A stretch of DNA of 64,000 nt, from positions 2,405,254-2,469,253 of the forward strand of contig NC_044923.1 of assembly GCF_003576645.1 (NCBI RefSeq). Direction: 5' to 3'. The notes below the pieces were generated by a model. It saw only the letters and a list, made by a program, of their open reading frames with translations. It searched no databases and was not told where the DNA came from. Each line of letters starts with the position of its first letter. Positions within the stretch are counted from its first letter, which is position 1. This document shows, in pieces, positions 48,700 to 60,300 of this stretch. This DNA comes from Ipomoea triloba. Taxonomy: Eukaryota; Streptophyta; Magnoliopsida; Solanales; Convolvulaceae. A program made the position numbers and the translations under genes.

Positions 48700-49130
48700 G
48701 CGTCGAATTTGGAACTGGACGTGTTGAAAGTTTTCAGAATGCAAGTCTTCGTTGATAATTTATGCTCGACGCATCGAGAACTTGTTTTGCGAAAAGTTTC
48801 AGCTTTGCAGAATTTTCATTTCTGCCCCTGTGTTGGCTCCTACTATAAAAGGGTTCATCTTTCCAAAACCCTAGGTCGAAGGCTGCAATTTTGGGAGACA
48901 AAGAGTGAGAGAAAGTGACTGTTTACTTTTCAAGAGTGCAAGGAGGTATCCACACACTTTTGGGAGAAGATAATCACTTAGTTTCAACGAACTTCAAGTC
49001 ACATTGGAAGGCGAAGGAAAAGTTGGAAGACTCGGGAGAATCATTCCCTTTTTCTTTACTTTTCTTGTTTCTTGTATTTTCCTTTAACTTTTGTGTAAAG
49101 AATACAATGTTAGTCATGATTGGTTAAAAC
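48700..49130 (+). mobile_element. LTR-like fragment with TATA box
   Basis: A CTATAAAAGG promoter motif (near 48843) and a leader-like exon stretch, with TTGTGTAAAGAATACAATG near the end, resemble a solo LTR. No terminal dinucleotides, target duplication or coding part could be confirmed. Confidence 0.3.
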
Positions 49131-50999
49131 TACTTAAGGGTTTTTGGATAAAAAGTGTTTATGAACCTATGTTCTTAGCTCTTCAATATCAATTTCTTAA
49201 TCAAATGTATAAATTTAGATTTTATGACTTGTGTTGCAATTGTGCTTTATATTGTGGACGCTTGTAATTAAAGGCCTAAATTACTTATTTTCTTGCTATA
49301 AATGTGTCTTAATGGGAGTTATGACATATATTAGAGCACCCACAAAACACAACAGATAAAATTAGCCCATCAAATGCAGTACATTATTTTTCAATTCCTA
49401 TAAAGAGGCTGATGGTCCAAGGTTATAGTCCTTGAGAATTGATGTATGTTGTGTAACTCTTGTCATGAAATATAAATAAAATTATATATAAGTATGATTA
49501 GAAAATAGCCCAAGGGCATCGATTTAGTGGCTCACTTAAGACTTGCTTCCAGAAGCAAATTAAAGTACGTAGCTAGATATTTGATTTCTTCTAATATTCA
49601 AGATTTGAGTTTGGGTGGACTTCTTATATATGCATAAAAATGTATGGTTTGGTGTTGACTATCGAAACTAGATTAACTCAATTTATCTTCTCATAAATCT
49701 AGGGTGGATTCATAGGATTTAGAATATAATCCGGTAAAGACGGGAAAATTAAACTCGACTACCCCCTGTATGTACAACTTGTACTCTTGAAGCTAGCGTA
49801 TGCTCTTCCTATAAAATAATGCATAACACTAGAGAGATAATTATATCTTTTATTTATCTGATTTAGACAAAAAATATTTATTATATTTATTCTGATATAG
49901 TTGTACTATAAGATATAGGATAGTAAATAAGATAAGTTATACTTAATATGTATAGTAAATAACACAAGTAATATCTTTCCAAAAAAATAAAAAAAAAAAC
50001 ACACACACACAAGTAATATAGGGTAGTTGTACTATAATAAGATACTTCAAAATCTTAAGTTGGTAGATTATCTCTACACTTGTCGATATATAGAGATCTT
50101 TAGGTTCATATGAGAACCTATATTAGCATGTGAACATGAGAATTAATTCGGGTCTTTTATCTAGATTAGTGGATGATGCATGTCATCTATAACACAATGC
50201 ATACACGTATAGTAGTGCACTATAAACACAATGCAAACACGTTGTACACCACGTTCTGATTTGCCTTTTTTTCGTGCACTATGTTCTAGGTTGTTGGATG
50301 ACGCAAGATCAAGCTAAGAGTGTGCACAGCTTCTCAGGTTCACATAATAAGGTAGGTTTTCACCTGAACATACACACACACACACACATATTGTAGGATC
50401 AAGATCAGGCGCGAAGGAAGTCACGTACGAATATGCAGTGTGATATGAGACGTTGATCAAATATAGATCAACGGCTCAAACCAATAAAAAAAATTAATAA
50501 AAATGTGTGTTTGGAAGGAAGAAACAAAAGCTAAAAATGGCGGACCTTACCTGTTAAAAGTGCGCACTTTAAGTCTGAACATCGCACACCTTCAATTTAA
50601 ATATTAATATACACAAAATAGAGTTGCTAATTAGTTAGGTGTAGGTTTCTTAATTGGATTGGTAGTCGGACTATATCATGGATGAGCCTGTTCGAAAAAA
50701 CAAGTGCAAAGGATGATGTTACAAGTGGGGTTTTATTTTTTAGAGTGTCTCCTCTCCTTTCAGTATTAAATAATAAACATAAATATTTTATTATTTTATA
50801 AGGATATATGGATAAGCAAGAGTTTACTTAACCTTCTAATTAGATATGAATTGAAGCATAAGTACGATTGTCCACTTCATGTTTCTTCCATGCTAGAGCA
50901 ACAATTGAAGTAGTTATATCGTAGGTCAGGTTCATCTTGTCTAAAAAGTTCACCACTTATTTTTTATATATAAATAAAATTAATGTATAAAAGTATATT

Positions 51000-51473
51000 G
51001 TTATTAGAGGCATTGTCAATTTTAGTCCACCTCATTAATTTTTGCCACATTGCAGCAGTCTTATTTAGTCATTGTCACTTTTGGTTCATCGTTAGAATTT
51101 TCGTGAAGTGGTCGTCCAAAACAGGGTTATTTTGGTCTTTTCCGCAATTTCTCCCCACCTTATTAGTCAATCAAAACACCCTACAACTGCAGGGGAGGCA
51201 ACGGAGCTGGTGAGAGGTGGCTATCGGGGTTTGGTTTTGGTCTGAAGTCAAATTGGAGGTCTCAATCTGGATGTAAATGGGTAAGGAAAACCAACGCAAA
51301 AGGTAAAGGTGGAGGCCAAAGCATGAAAAGACCAAAATAACCCTGTTTTGGACGGTCACTTCACGGAAATTCTAACGATGGACTAAAAGTGACAATGACT
51401 AAACAACATTGGCTGCAATGTGGCAAAAATTAATGAGGTGAACTAAAATTGACATTGCCCCAATAACAGTAGG
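51000..51473. mobile_element. Foldback MITE upstream of gene E
   Basis: Arms of about 150 bp share TGTTATT, GGCATTGTCAATTTTAGTCC-like, GTCATTGTCACTTTTGG and CAAAACAGGGTTATTTTGGT in inverted order. It is missing from the duplicate segment upstream of D, so it inserted after the duplication. Confidence 0.8.
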
Positions 51474-51853
51474 ACCAAAAAAGGAAATGACTCTAATTGA
51501 AATCATTTAAATGACATCATATTGATTTTTTTTCAATTCCAATTTTTTAAAATAAATTTATAGGTACATAAATTTGATTTTAAAAAATCACTACTGTATA
51601 CGCATAAATTCACTTTTGTAAGTACATAAATTAACTATTGTTGATGTCATTTTTATTTATCTACAATATTATTTTTATGTACTATACCTATAGTAAAATT
51701 TTTATAAGTATAAAAAATTATTATATTTTAGTTAAAAAGTATTACACATGTGATACATCTCACACAATACCTACTTGGATAAGAGTTAGAGCACTATGTG
51801 TTAATGAAAAAAAATGGAGCTATGACCCCATGTAATTAGCTCAAGGTAGCTAA

Positions 51854-51861
51854 TATAAATA
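51854..51861 (+). promoter_or_regulatory. TATA box of BAHD gene E
   Basis: TATAAATA in the same context as gene D, about 100 bp before the start codon. Confidence 0.65.
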
Positions 51862-51957
51862 GAGGTGAAATAATGAAGGGAAGCCAGCATCAAGCTAAAC
51901 CAACTCTATATATATTTCTTCCACACTATAAGCATACATCAAAACAAAACAATCAAA

Positions 51958-54650
51958 ATGGCAAGAAAACAAGCTTTTGTTGTTAGCCATAAGGAACCAC
52001 AACTCCTAGTACCTTCTAAACCTACACCCCATGAAATAAAGGAATTATCAGACATAGATGACCAAAAAGGCATGAGGATTCATGTCTCTATGATCATGTT
52101 CTTTAGGGCAAATCCCCTCATGAAAGCAAGGGACGCTGTGGAAGCCATTAGAGGTGCATTAGCTGAAGCCCTTGTATGGTACTACCCTCTTGCAGGTCGC
52201 ATTATTCATGGCCCTGATGAGGATAAGTTCATGGTGGATTGTAGTGGTGAAGGGATCTTGTTCGTGAAAGCAGATAGTAATTTCAGCTTGGAAGATCTTG
52301 GCGATGCTATTAAGCCACCATGTTTGTACTCCAAGGAGCTCTTGTATCAAGTGCCTGGCTCTGATGGAATACTCGGGTGCCCCTTGTTGTTAGTTCAGGT
52401 ATGACAACTATAAAAACTTTTAGAATTAACTAATACTAGTATTTTTTTTTTTGAGTACTATATTGACTCTGTGACAATGTAGTAAAGCACAAAACAATTG
52501 CTCCCATCATCTATGTGGAGTGTTAATTGGGACACCAAATGCCACTAGACCACAAGGTCTTGGCAACTAATATTAGTATTTATTTTGCTATTAATTATAT
52601 ATGCTAACATGGTGGTGGAATTGGGTTCTATGTTGATTTTGTATATAAATCCAAACCCAACCCCAATCTGACCCACCATCCACTATAACCCAAAAAAACT
52701 CAATTTAAGCAAAGTGGCTTAGTGTATCGTAGTGGTTCATTCCTAGCCCTTGGGCTTAGTATAGTGGTTCTTCGTTTAATTTGATATCACAACTGTAGCA
52801 GTAGTGTTGGGTTTGAATTCCACTAGAAACATATATGAATGGAAAATGGTTCATGATAGAAGGTGTGGATTGAATCCCCTGTGCACGATTTATCTCTATA
52901 GTGGCTCTAAGGCCCTGGGGTATTATCAATCATTATTGTGTAGATCATACTATCAAATAATGTACATTCAGTATAAAAATAATGTACTTTTAGTATATTA
53001 AAAATGTACATTGTATTCCAAGGATGTACATTATTTGTGTACTGAATGTACATTATATTGTATAATGTACATTCAGTACACAAATAATGTACATTTAGTA
53101 TATTAAAATGTACTTTTTGTTATAATCCATACAGCATGGATCATGGTCCACACAATAATTTGCCGAATACCAATAGACCTAAGATTAGTCCGACACAACA
53201 AGGATAACTTAAGTATTAAAAAAAAAATTGCAATATATAATTCAACTAACGGTTTTAACCGTTGCACAGGTGACACGTTTGATTTGTGGAGGATTTGTGG
53301 TGGCTATACGACTAAACCATGTCATAACCGACGGATTAGGTTTAGCAAAATTCCTCAAGGCAACTGGGGAGCTAGCGCAGGGTGCATCTTCACCGTCCAT
53401 TAAACCCATATGGAGAAGAGAACTGCTGACAGCAAAAAATCTCCCACCTCGTACTCGTTACGAACACCCAGAATACAACGTTGTTGGCCACGAAAACGAC
53501 ACAAAAATGGACGAAAAAAATGTGGTCGGTCGCGGTTTCTATTTCGGCCCAAACGAGATCAAAGCCATCCGACAAAAACTCGCCCAACCAACCTCAAAGT
53601 TCAACATGATTACCGCTTCCATTTGGAGGTCTCGAACCCGAGCCCTAAATCTCACCGGCGATGAAACGGTAGCCATAACAACGATGGTTAACGTGAGCGA
53701 CAAAACCCCACTTGCACCGCTACAAAAGGGGTTTTACGGCAACGCGGCGGTGCCGGCGGCGGCGGTGACCGGAGCAAGAATGTTGAGCAGTAACCCATTA
53801 GGGTACGCTATAGACTTAATACAAAAGGCGAAAGATAAAGTGGGAGAGGATTATGTACGGTGGGTGGTTAATCTTTTTGAGTACTATTCAGTATTAATTC
53901 TGTTACTATCTGTTCATAACTAATAATGCAGTTCGGTGGTTAATCTTTTTGAGTACTATTGACTCTGTTACAATGCAGTATTTGTTCATAACTACCCTAT
54001 TACAATGCAGTTCGGTGGTTAATCTTTTTGAGTACTATTGACACTGTTACAATGCAGTATTTGTTCATAACTACTCTGTTACAATGCAATTCGGTGGTTA
54101 ATCTTTTTTAGTACTATTGACTTTGTTACAATGCAGTATCTGTTCATAACTACCATATTACGTACAATGCAGTTCGGTGGTTAATCTTTTTGAGTACTAT
54201 TGACACTGTTACAATGCAATATTTGTTCATAACTACTCTGTTACAATGCAGTTCGGTGGTTAATCTTTTTTAGTACTATTGACTCTTGTTACACTGCAGT
54301 ATCTGTTCATAACAACTCTGTTACGATGCAGGTCTATGGTTAATCTTATGAATGAAAAAGGAAAGCCGCAGATTTTGAGGTCACGTTGCAACATTGTTGT
54401 TTCGGATGCGTCTAAAGCGGGGTTTGATAGGGTGGATTTTGGGTGGGGGAAGCCGGTGTACGGAGGAACCATGGACGGAGGATCCGCCACTCTTAGCATA
54501 TATGGTTGTTGCCGGAATGTTGACGGAGAGGAAGGTGTGGTGGTGCCGGTTTTCTTGCCTCCGCCGGCGATGGAGAGGTTTGAGAGAGAGATGGAGAGAT
54601 TGACAAGTCTTGAGTTTGGAGAAAGTTTAATTTCGAAGTCTAATTTGTAA
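51958..54650 (+). CDS. BAHD acyltransferase E, benzyl-alcohol-benzoyltransferase-like
   Basis: Exons 51958-52398, 53270-53859 and 54332-54650 join in frame to 449 residues. HVITD (His164, Asp168), KGFYGN and DFGWG are present. Exon 1 is nearly D-like, but exons 2-3 are the most divergent of the cluster (for example RGFYFGPNEIK, NLTGDETVAITTMVN, SRCNIVVSDASKAGF) and lack the hAT-like insertion. The second intron is unique: donor TACG/GTGGGT and acceptor ATGCAG/GTCT restore Tyr-Val-Arg-Ser-Met-Val-Asn across about six tandem repeats. Without that splice the frame ends shortly after the donor, before DFGWG. It is a probable acyl-CoA-dependent acyltransferase; divergence from its neighbours suggests a different substrate, which is inference. 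Confidence 0.85.
52440..52570 (-). repeat. Au-like SINE copy in gene E intron 1
   Basis: In reverse order it shows GACCTTGTGGTCTAGTGGCA, a decayed middle and the TCAATATAGTACTCAAAAAA tail of the SINE at 28640-28805. Confidence 0.6.
52925..53165. repeat. GTGGACC/ATAATGTAC MITE-like copy in gene E intron 1
   Basis: TCATTATTGTGTAGATCAT at the left and GATCATGGTCCACACAATAA at the right enclose alternating AATGTACATT and TTTAGTATATTAAAA blocks. It is the cleanest copy of the family in this window. Confidence 0.65.
53860..54331 (+). repeat. Tandem repeat forming intron 2 of gene E
   Basis: About six units of 72-83 bp. Each contains the exon-derived GGTGGTTAATCTTTT followed by GAGTACTATTGACTCTGTTA and one or two ACAATGCAG ends. 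The GAGTACTATTGAC part matches the reversed tail of the Au-like SINE. Every unit carries potential GT donors and CAG acceptors. Confidence 0.85.
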
Positions 54651-54889
54651 GGGTTTTTTTTTTGTGTGTGTAATCGGGGTATTTATCATTAAATTAATCT
54701 TCTCCTTAAATTATAGGTACTGGATGAAGCAGTTGGTCTAGATATTTAAGTCTGCTTTGAGTGGTTAATATGTAAGTTAATTAAGTTGTTTTCAGAGTGA
54801 ATTTCTATAAATTAGTAGTAAAACTAGGGAGTTTGATAGTGTAAATACGCTAAGATGTTCTAAATACGTACGAACTGGTGGGTCAGGTC
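54651..54889. other. 3' flank of gene E
   Basis: T-rich start and no further gene; presumably the 3' untranslated region. Confidence 0.4.
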
Positions 54890-55345
54890 GTATTCAGGTC
54901 CTGTTGCAGTCTACTTGTTGGTTTAAGTCTCAAGCTCAATAAATGACGTCAGAGGGTTCGGAGTTAAGATGTGGTAGGTGAAGTTGCCAAAAGTCCCTCT
55001 TTCTAGCATTAAATGTGGTATTTATAGCGCAAGAAGGAAAACACATGTCGAGTTCTCGGCATGACTGACATGTGTTATACATGCAGTTGGTGGGCTCGGG
55101 AATAGCCCCATGATAGTCATGTATGTGTGCTTAAATTCCTTATCACCCCATTGGGATGGGGTGGTTAAGGCCAGGAATCTAGGTCCCAAGGCAACGAAGC
55201 AACAGTGCAGTCTCTATTTAGCTCGGTTGTCACGTTGAGGTCGGGTACCGCCAAGAGTCGGTTAAGGTCGGGAACAATTCCTCTCGGCGGCATGACCAGG
55301 TACCAAATAGGTACACGTATGTGGAGGGGAGTATACTCGGAGAAT
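54890..55345 (+). mobile_element. LTR-like dispersed repeat, plus copy
   Basis: Matches the reverse complement of 19561-19815 over CCAAAAGTCCCTC, AATGTGGTATTTATA, GACATGTG and CATGCAGTTGGTGGGCTC, then continues as GC-richer sequence. No coding domain or target duplication confirmed. Confidence 0.5.
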
Positions 55346-56462
55346 ATCCCCTATTAGAGTTAATTAAGTCTTTGTGATGTATGTGTATGTATGTTATTAT
55401 GAATATTATTATATTGTTGCAATGAATATGGTCGGTTGAAATATGTTGTTATGAATATATATTATTATATGAAAAAAGTAATGGTTTAAGTCTTTTTTTT
55501 TTTTTGAAAGGTGGTTTAAGTCTTTTAATTATCTACATATTGTAGAGTGTAGACTCATCTTTGAATTATGACAATTTTAACTAAGCCACACGCAGAATAA
55601 ATCATATACTATAGAAAATGTAATACTAAACACGTTTCATCTTACAATTTGATGTCTCCTTGATGCTAACCAATCTCCTGCTTGTTACTTTTGCTCCTAG
55701 AGTTGGATTTCTCTTCAATCACGATATACAAATATATATTTAGTTAGGGTTTATAATTTATACAACTAGGAAAATAAATTTGAGTCATTTTTGCGGCATT
55801 ATTAGCGAATGTATATGAGGCAATCCATGGTAGAAAAATCTATGAAATTACTCTGCTGTTTTTGACAATATGTGTAATATGATTTTTTATTTTTTTATTT
55901 TTTGTTGAATATGATGAATTCCTAAGTGGCCTGGCCTATTAAAATCGTCGATTTGAAGATAACTACAGAGAAAAATGGATAAAGTGACAATTATTTTTTT
56001 TCACCTAGCCTGATACATAATTGATCACCAAGTACTGTATTTTGTTTTTTTTCAATTATTTACTTGTGTCAAATTTGGGCCTGATGTTTTATGAAGACAC
56101 TCATTGTTCTTATTTGGGTCCATGTTCTGTGTGATCAATTTGGATTGAGTCATTGAACCATGATATTTGGCTCGATTTACGTACCTATAAAACAAACTTC
56201 TATTTGATTTTATTTTTGATATAATGGAACAAAAATATACTAGAAATTAAAGTAGAAACAACGAAAATTGCATGCCTACAATATCACAAAAATTAATCGA
56301 TTTTAATCATTAGGAAATTTTCATAAGCATGTTAACCCACACTAGAAGTATCAAAGTAAGTTACTATCCAATTAACATAGACATGTTCCAATTAACATAG
56401 ACATTTTCTTTATTATTAATTTAAGTAGTCCATTTTATTAATAATTGAAACTATATATTCCA
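55346..56462. other. Gene-free AT-rich DNA
   Basis: Nothing recognised apart from short T-runs and a direct repeat of CCAATTAACATAGACAT near 56368-56404. Confidence 0.4.
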
Positions 56463-57130
56463 TGTGATGGGTAAATACACATAAGGACTATTCGTCAGAT
56501 CACTCGGCCGGTCAGCTATAACCACCGGCGCGACGGAACTAAATCACTTGTGACCAATTGTACAGTCTGTATTAATAGGCCGGCCTCGTGATAAGTGAAG
56601 ATGTTTTCGGATCACCTGTGGAATCATCCCAACGGAGCACCACCTGAGATCACCCAATCGGCTTACAGTGCGATGCACTTCGCAAGTTTGGAGGTTTAGC
56701 TTACACTACAAGTAAAGGAAGCCCACTTGCATTTTTAGGTGGGGTGGCTGACCACTTGTAGGAATAACGGCTATGTCACCTCGGACAGTCAACCTACACG
56801 TAGCTGCGGGGCGACCATTTGACCAAGCCACCAAGAGCGCACCACTTCAAGCCACTTGCATATGGAAGCATTAAATGCATAGCCAACTTACTTAGTATAG
56901 ATAGGCGGACCCTCCCCTTGATCACTTGTCATATTCAGTATTTTGTAACACCACACCATTTGTAATTTACTCTACATTATAATCACTCGTTACTTGCAAT
57001 ACAACATAGCATCGGTCCGTTGTCACCCGGTAGACCGATCGACCAACCGAATGCCCTCTTTTACTTGTTCATCATATACGTATTCAATTTGTAGCGTAGC
57101 TTTGACCCCGGTACCATTTACACTATCACC
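56463..57130. mobile_element. GC-richer LTR-like block
   Basis: It starts near TGTGATGGGTAAATACAC and ends near GGTACCATTTACACTATCA, with base composition unlike its surroundings and repeated CGGTC/GACCG and CACTTG motifs. It resembles a solo LTR; target duplication and identity unproven. Confidence 0.35.
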
Positions 57131-59570
57131 ATGTCTTTTATTGAAATATAATCTTATGAGATGATATAAATACTACGAGTACTCAATTTTATAAAATTCA
57201 ATTTTTGCCTAAGCAAAATTTCCCACTCCTTAATTTAACAAAATGATTTTAAAAAAATAAAAATAAATCAGAATAACTTAACGGTCTCTTGTTTAAATCT
57301 TTTTAGGAAAAAAAAAAAAAAAAAAAAAACATGGCCACAAATGGGGGCTCTTTTGTTATTTTATGGAGCACTAATAATTTTATCCCCTCCTCCCCCACCC
57401 CATTGGTCGTATGGACACAAACACACAACCTTCGACATACTACAAAGAAGTTCCAAAACAATGGAGACACAACGTGGTGCATTTCTACATCACCTTTTTG
57501 CTGTGCATATAATATTGTTTTCTTGGAATTTCTTGAATCTAGTGTATGTCTGTTCAATTGTCTTTTAAAATTATATAATTGCACAACATGTGATCTAACT
57601 CCTAACTATTAGAATCCCACATTTTAACTATTACACAAAAAAAATGGACTATTTTAAATTTGAATAGGCAAGTCTGATCTAATTTTAATTGATGTTAATT
57701 AGTAGGTGAAAATGCATTAAAAATGTAATAGTAGATGATTCAAAATATTGGTTGTTAAATATAAAAGAAAAAAATACAAATTATTTACCATATATCGATC
57801 AACCACCAGCTAAAAAAAATTAATTTAATTACTTTGTGAGTCGTGACCAAAGGCAATGGCATATCATCGCAGCCAAGTTTAGTTGTGATAGTCAAGTTGA
57901 GAATATATAAAATTAAGAAGATAAAAATAAAGTGTTTAACCAAACTCGATAGACACTAATATCTCTTGATCTCCATCAATGTCAGGGTAAAATTTTCACA
58001 CCACTACATAAAAAACTAAACAATTAAATCTAACTATGCCAATAATTGAGTCATCTACATAAACCAATATAATTACAAAATGAGGGTGAAATTTAATTTT
58101 GTGCTTCTAGTACATTGGTATAGCACTCTAGTAGATAAAAAGTTTCACGTAAGACTAATAATGTCTAGCGGCAGGGTGAGATTTTTATGAATTCTATCCT
58201 TATGTTGAGTCGTGTAAGTTGCAGAAGCAGTTTGAAAGGAGGATGAACAATGTTGTACAAGAACGTACGTTTTACTGTGGGCTAGCTTTGTGTATGAATG
58301 AAAGAAAGGTAATGAAAGTTATGTGACGTGTTATTAATAACACTACCTTAAAAGCATTTTACGACTATGGTAATCGTATGCTTTCGATGGGTGACAAAAG
58401 TCACAAAAAAAATGGAGCGAAAGTCGTGATTATAGAGAAGAGGAATTCGGACACGTACATGATTTGTTAAACTGCCACACCACGCAAACTTCAGCAGCAT
58501 GCACATGGTTTCTCTTTATTCCCTCTCCATAACTCTTCAAAGGCTTCTAAGAAGTATTGAGCTTTATAAGCAAGGCAAAAGTGAGTTAAGCAACCAATGT
58601 GAAACAACAAATAAAGACAAAACCTTAACAAAAGCCTTTATCTTTAAATGTTTTCCCAACAATTTAGTATTGAATCCAAAAACTAGATTTGCTTAATTTA
58701 TCTCTTCATGAACTTGGTACGGGGGCAAAGAATACCTGGGTTATCCACAAATTAAAAAATAAAAAACAAAAATGTAAACATATATATATATATATATATG
58801 CACTACACAACACAAAATGAATGGAAAAAAGAGAAAAGGGTGCAGATCAGAGAAGAAATTTCTTATTATTGTTTGGTAGATAAAAACAATGAAAAGGTGG
58901 AGAAGATTAAAGTGAAGAAAGAGACAACACTCACTGTGCTATAAAAATTCCAAAATCTGTTAGCTGCTTCGCTTGTTCACAGCAACACAACATGACAGCA
59001 CAGCGGTGGCGCACTAGTAGTGGCGGTAGCGATCATGGCCGTCAAACGCTCCCACACCCGACAGTACGATGAGACGACACTTCATCCCTTTAACCTCGGC
59101 GCCTATGTCGCCTACGTGGCTCATTCCCATTGACAACGATGGGTTTTGGTTTTGCAGCCAGCATAGGTAAAATGTCTTCGTCAATCCTTTCCATGTCTTT
59201 TTGTTCCTTATGGCCGGTAACTGCAACCCTAGCCAGTATAATCAGGTTATTGACTTAGTAACCACAAAATTACAAATTTATTTCTTCGTAAAAGCGGCGA
59301 AGTAACCTTTTACTGGTTAAGATCACAAGACAAGATTCAGTACACATTCTCAACTCTCAAGTATGTAGTAACTAGGTATGAATTTTTCAGGTCACTGAAA
59401 TAAAAGAAAAAAAAAATTAACATTCACTTTCCATACAATTTAATCCTCTAACCTAAATGTTTAAATGTCTCTTTCTTGATCTAGTCATCTTAGTTATAAC
59501 TCATTAACGGTTTCCCCATTTAGGTCTTCCAATTTATATGCTAATTTGGTTAATCTCAGAAATCTATTAT
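57131..59570. other. Gene-free DNA
   Basis: Contains a poly-A run at about 57307-57329, a 93-codon frame after it that I do not accept as a gene, a TA microsatellite at about 58780-58800 and a GC-richer patch at 58980-59220 with no recognisable product. Confidence 0.4.
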
Positions 59571-59577
59571 TCAAAAT

Positions 59578-59890
59578 AGTAAAAGGTCGTTTAGCAACTT
59601 GAAAAAATGAAGGATTTTTCAAAAAAAAAAATAAAAAAATTGGAGAAGTGGAAGAATGGAAAATGGAAAACTTGTTTACTAAAATCAGTTCTCTAAAATA
59701 ACTTTCTATCTCCATTCTTCCATTTATATAGAGTTTTGGAGAGAGCCAAAATGAACTTTTCCATTTAGTTTGGAAAAATGAAAAAAGCACGGGTGAACAA
59801 CGCATCCTGTTAGGCGCGGTCTTCTTCAGCTAAATCATTTTTTTTCCTTTTCTTATTCTTGTGCTGCCCACTGATCCTATTATTATTATT

Positions 59891-59926
<36 letters not shown>

Positions 59927-59995
59927 GCTGCTGCTGCTGCTGCTATTTTTATTACTATTATTATCTTTATTATTGTTGTTGTTGTTGTTGTTGTA

Positions 59996-60054
<59 letters not shown>

Positions 60055-60300
60055 CTTTGTTGTATAAATATACAAATGTTATATGGGATGATTGTATTTA
60101 ATGAAGTTTTGAGTATTTTGTTTTGTAATCAAACTATGTATTAAAACTAAAGAAATGAAAAAATTGAACAAATGGAGAAGGAAAATTGAAAAACTGAAGA
60201 AATGGAAAACTGGAGGAATGGAGAAGGAAAAATCGAAAACTGGAGAAATGGAAAATTGTGAAAAAACAGAAAAATGAAGTAAACGACTCCTAAAACTTTT
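59578..60300. mobile_element. TIR element containing a compound microsatellite
   Basis: The left end TAGTAAAAGGTCGTTTAGCAAC and the complement of the right end (AAAAGTTTTAGGAGTCGTTTAC) are similar. GGAGAA/ATGGAAAA-rich arms face each other around the microsatellite. Target duplication unclear. Confidence 0.4.
59878..60062. repeat. Compound TTA/TTG/CTG microsatellite
   Basis: Blocks of TTA, TTG, CTG, TTA, TTG and TTA triplets in sequence, about 185 bp. The Ile/Val/Ala-rich open frames on both strands are artefacts. Confidence 0.97.

Larger units (their letters stand above)
49350..51957 (+). repeat. Segmental duplication upstream of E (partner 42470-44720)
   Basis: Colinear with the upstream region of D through to the promoter. 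Differences include an extra foldback MITE (51000-51473), CA microsatellites and a GTTCACAT-rich segment near 50100-50450. The SINE-like copy of family 1 here is at about 49510-49740. Confidence 0.85.

Noticed and set aside
57303..57612. 93-codon frames on both strands
   Set aside because: No recognisable domain, an adjacent poly-A run, and overlapping opposite frames; no support for a gene.
59830..60075. Ile/Thr/Ala-rich frames on both strands
   Set aside because: They are pure translations of the triplet microsatellite.
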